A DNA stretch of 35,540 nucleotides from Rhodospirillales bacterium. GTDB lineage: Bacteria > Pseudomonadota > Alphaproteobacteria > Rhodospirillales > Magnetovibrionaceae. Positions within the stretch are counted from its first letter, which is position 1; every line of letters starts with the position of its first letter. The stretch is taken from the NCBI GenBank assembly GCA_024653965.1, contig JANLGW010000131.1, positions 1 to 35,540 on the forward strand. Direction: 5' to 3'. The notes under the pieces were generated by a model. It did not search any database. It was given only the letters and a program-made list of their open reading frames with translations, and was not told where the DNA came from. A program made the translations under genes and the position numbers. Of the stretch, positions 33,201 to 35,540 are shown one piece after another.

Positions 33201-35084
33201 ATGGCCAAGGCCGAACCCGTATCCGAAACGCTCAAGCGCGCCACCGCCGCGACGCTCAAAGCCATGTCCGGCAAACGCGGCATGACCATCGGCTTCACCC
33301 GCGGGCTGGAAGCGGCTTCCATCGGCTCCGACGTCGTCACCCTGCCCGAGCCGGAGCCTTCGTTAAGCGCTGCCGACATCAGCCGCCTGCGCGGCAATGC
33401 CGACGCCGCCGCCATGCGCCTTTATTTCCATGACCGCGCGTTGCATTTCCGCCTGACACCGCCGGGCGACGACGCCAAGCGCCTGTTCGGCGCGCTGGAA
33501 CAGGTGCGGGTCGAAGCCTTAGGATCGCGCCTTTATCCGGGCGCGGCGCAGAACCTAGCCGCCGTGCATGCGCTGAACGCCCGCGCTTATAACGACATCG
33601 AAACACGCGACATGGCGCACCTGCCCCAGGCCATGGCGCTGCTGGCGCGTGAACGCTTGAGCGGCGAGCTTTTGCCCCCGGCGGCAAAAGCGCTGGCGAA
33701 TTTGTGGCGCGATTGGCTGATGGAAAAAGCGCCGGGGCATTTGGATAAACTCGCCGCCGCGATGAACGACCAAGCCGCCTTCGCCAAGGCCGCAAACTCG
33801 ATGATGCAGGCGCTGGAACTGCTCAACGCCCTGCCCAGCGACACCCAAGAGGACAGCCAAGCCGACCAGGACGCCGAGCAACAGCCCGAAGACAGCGCCG
33901 AAGGCAAAGACGATGCCCAAGACACTCAAGGCGAAGGCGACATGGAAGCCATGGGCGCGATGGGCGCCGAAAGTCTCGCCGCCGATGGCATCGAAGGCCT
34001 GGACGGCGACGCCGGTTTCGAAGACATGATGATGGGTGGTGAAAACCCCGCCGGACCGACCGAGCGCGACGACGCTTGGCCCGCCAACGAACCCGCCCCG
34101 TTTGCCTATCGCGCCTATACCACGCGCTTCGATGAAATCGTGGCGGCGGAAGACCTCAGCGAGCCCGTGGAGCTTACCCGCCTGCGCGAACAGTTGGACC
34201 GCCAGTTGGATAAACTGCAAGGCGTGGTGGCGAAGCTCGCCAACCGCTTGCAGCGCCGCCTGCTGGCCAAACAAATGCGCTCGTGGGAGTTCGATCTGGA
34301 AGAAGGCATGTTGGATGCCGCCCGGCTTTCGCGCGTGGTGATCGACCCTTACGCGGCCTTGTCGTTCAAGGAAGAAAAGGACGCCGATTTCCGCGATACC
34401 GTGGTGACGCTGCTGATCGACAATTCCGGCTCCATGCGCGGGCGGCCCATCACCATCGCCGCCACCAGCGCCGATATTTTAGCCCGCACCTTAGAACGCT
34501 GCGGTGTGAAGGTGGAGATTTTGGGTTTCACCACGCGCGCGTGGAAGGGCGGAAAATCCCGCGAACACTGGGCTGAACACGGTAAAGCCGAACGCCCCGG
34601 AAGGCTCAACGATCTGCGCCATATTATTTATAAGGGTGCCGACGTGCCGTGGCGGCGGGCGCACAAAAACTTAGGCCTGATGCTCAAAGAAGGCATCTTG
34701 AAGGAAAACATCGACGGCGAGGCGCTGCTGTGGGCGCACAACCGCCTGCTGGCGAGGACCGAACAGCGCCGTATTTTGATGGTCATTTCCGACGGCGCGC
34801 CGGTGGACGACGCCACCTTGTCCTCCAACCCCGGCAACTATCTGGAACGGCACCTGCGCGACGTGATCGAATGGATCGAAAACAAATCGAGCGTGGAACT
34901 GATCGCCATCGGCATCGGCCACGACGTCACGCGTTATTACCACCGCGCGGTAACGCTCTTGGACGCCGAAGACTTGGGCGGCACCATCATGAGCCAACTC
35001 GCCGACCTGTTCGACGAAGAACCCAAACGCGGGGCGGGTGTTAAAACGGGGACGGGTATGGCGCGAAAGCGGGCGGGACGCTGA
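33201..35084 (+). CDS. cobT: cobaltochelatase subunit CobT
   Basis: 627 residues from ATG 33201 ([23 protein letters not shown]), eight bases after cobS; an open frame upstream overlaps cobS and is not CobT. N-terminal domain (33201 to ~33800), an acidic Gln/Glu/Asp-rich linker ([20 protein letters not shown] at about residues 216-235), then a C-terminal von Willebrand A domain with the MIDAS motif DNSGSM (Asp407, Ser409, Ser411), VISDGAP and [11 protein letters not shown]. It forms a hexamer with CobS. The gene ends ~30 bases before a REP-like hairpin. Confidence 0.96.
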   Translation: MAKAEPVSETLKRATAATLKAMSGKRGMTIGFTRGLEAASIGSDVVTLPEPEPSLSAADISRLRGNADAAAMRLYFHDRALHFRLTPPGDDAKRLFGALEQVRVEALGSRLYPGAAQNLAAVHALNARAYNDIETRDMAHLPQAMALLARERLSGELLPPAAKALANLWRDWLMEKAPGHLDKLAAAMNDQAAFAKAANSMMQALELLNALPSDTQEDSQADQDAEQQPEDSAEGKDDAQDTQGEGDMEAMGAMGAESLAADGIEGLDGDAGFEDMMMGGENPAGPTERDDAWPANEPAPFAYRAYTTRFDEIVAAEDLSEPVELTRLREQLDRQLDKLQGVVAKLANRLQRRLLAKQMRSWEFDLEEGMLDAARLSRVVIDPYAALSFKEEKDADFRDTVVTLLIDNSGSMRGRPITIAATSADILARTLERCGVKVEILGFTTRAWKGGKSREHWAEHGKAERPGRLNDLRHIIYKGADVPWRRAHKNLGLMLKEGILKENIDGEALLWAHNRLLARTEQRRILMVISDGAPVDDATLSSNPGNYLERHLRDVIEWIENKSSVELIAIGIGHDVTRYYHRAVTLLDAEDLGGTIMSQLADLFDEEPKRGAGVKTGTGMARKRAGR

Positions 35085-35116
35085 AAACCTTCCCGCCGTC
35101 ATTCCCGCGCCCCGTC

Positions 35117-35136
35117 ATTCCCGCGAAAGCGGGAAT
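35117..35136. terminator. REP-like hairpin after cobT
   Basis: ATTCCCGC (35117-35124) and GCGGGAAT (35129-35136) form a perfect 8-bp stem with GAAA loop. A partial copy, GTCATTCCCGCG, precedes it at 35099-35110. It probably marks the cobT mRNA 3' end and also bounds the neighbouring 271-bp repeat. Confidence 0.7.
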
Positions 35137-35148
35137 CCAGCGTCCTTT

Positions 35149-35419
35149 TTGGTCCTCATTTCCCCCTCTTTTTTCACCCATCCGCCCTCAAAAGGCGCAA
35201 CCGTAAAAAAAGTGACGAAACGAAACCACTTTTATCTTTTATTTTCAAAGAACTAACTTTTTATTTTGTACAAAACCAGGGGCATTTTTGTCATCAAAAC
35301 CCCTGTTTTTTGCACAAAATCGACGATATTTGACAACCGTGAAACACCGCCCGACCCCTTAACGAACCCCCGCTCAAGGGAATAGGAAAATATACCAGAA
35401 TTTGCCGCAAAAAGCAAGC
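35149..35419 (-). repeat. 271-bp intergenic repeat, copy B (inverted)
   Basis: Minus-strand copy of 21815-22085, same length. The promoter-like pair TTGCTT (35417-35412) and TATATT (35394-35389) keeps its 17-base spacing, and the AGTTCTTTGAAAATAAAAGA block is present with one change. The differences are scattered, with small length changes in T/A runs. The two copies bracket the 13 kb from vapBC to cobT in opposite orientation. Confidence 0.85.
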
Positions 35420-35436
35420 ACAACGTTGAAATGTTC

Positions 35437-35501
35437 ACCACAGAGGACACAGAGTTCACAGAGGATAATTTCAACTCTGTGGTCTCTGTGCACTCTGTGG
35501 T
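35437..35501. repeat. CACAGAG inverted repeat built from 9-bp units
   Basis: The left arm (35437-35463) is three 9-bp units, ACCACAGAG, GACACAGAG, TTCACAGAG. The right arm (35475-35501) is the complement type, CTCTGTGGT, CTCTGTGCA, CTCTGTGGT. Complementarity is almost complete over 27 bases with an 11-base loop. ACCACAGAG-like repeats are known from many bacterial genomes as intergenic elements. No coding potential is seen up to the window end (35540). Confidence 0.75.
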
Positions 35502-35540
35502 TAAAAATAAACGGGCGCTTTTCCGGCTGCGTAAGTAAAC

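Noticed and set aside
35437-35501. Possible short CRISPR-like array (repeated CACAGAG units)
   Set aside because: Units are 9 bp with no spacers and are arranged as an inverted repeat, not as direct repeats with spacers.

Overview
The window looks like a chromosome segment of an alphaproteobacterium, most likely a Rhodospirillales-type organism. This rests on gene content and order read by eye, not on a database search. Pointers are bolA–dnaJ–cobS–cobT, aroK–aroB–CNNM/CBS with a small overlapping ORF and a large exported protein upstream, ppiC–argJ–GNAT/Nudix, and an aerobic-type cobaltochelatase. The DNA is GC-rich, with AT-rich patches at about 290-1650 and in the intergenic repeats.

Layout. 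1-1750: the 3' end of an unrecognised gene and a secreted MORN-repeat protein. 1783-4561: serC-serA (serine and PLP synthesis) on the minus strand, behind a leader hairpin that covers the serC Shine-Dalgarno. 4787-5385: a ParDE-type toxin-antitoxin pair with a 23-bp operator palindrome. 5392-9116: a SLC13/DASS transporter with RCK_C domains and three small membrane or exported proteins. 9119-11320: an accessory patch with an IS3 OrfA relic and a five-heme cytochrome, ending at tRNA-Leu(UAA). 11550-16182: bluB, then convergently a probable ppiC–argJ–GNAT/Nudix–cinA-like operon. 16380-18419: an LpxR-type lipid A deacylase and a response regulator, lying between ppiC and secA. 18877-21576: secA. 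21577-22883: terminator hairpin, the first copy of a 271-bp intergenic repeat, and a VapBC pair. 22912-26891: accA, xerD, a large exported protein and a 46-residue membrane peptide, all on the minus strand. 27034-30634: aroK–aroB–CNNM/CBS transporter-like protein and a two-CBS protein. 30631-31354: RHH regulator and bolA. 31510-35084: J-domain protein, cobS, cobT. 35085-35540: a REP-like hairpin, the second (inverted) copy of the 271-bp repeat and a CACAGAG inverted repeat.

Most genes are housekeeping: serine, chorismate, arginine, fatty acid and cobalamin synthesis, protein export and chromosome dimer resolution. BluB makes the lower ligand of cobalamin and CobST inserts its cobalt. The items most worth a second look are the paired 271-bp elements, each with a conserved promoter-like start and a boxA-like motif; the serC leader hairpin; the tRNA-bounded cytochrome patch; and the overlapping 46-residue ORF upstream of the large exported protein.
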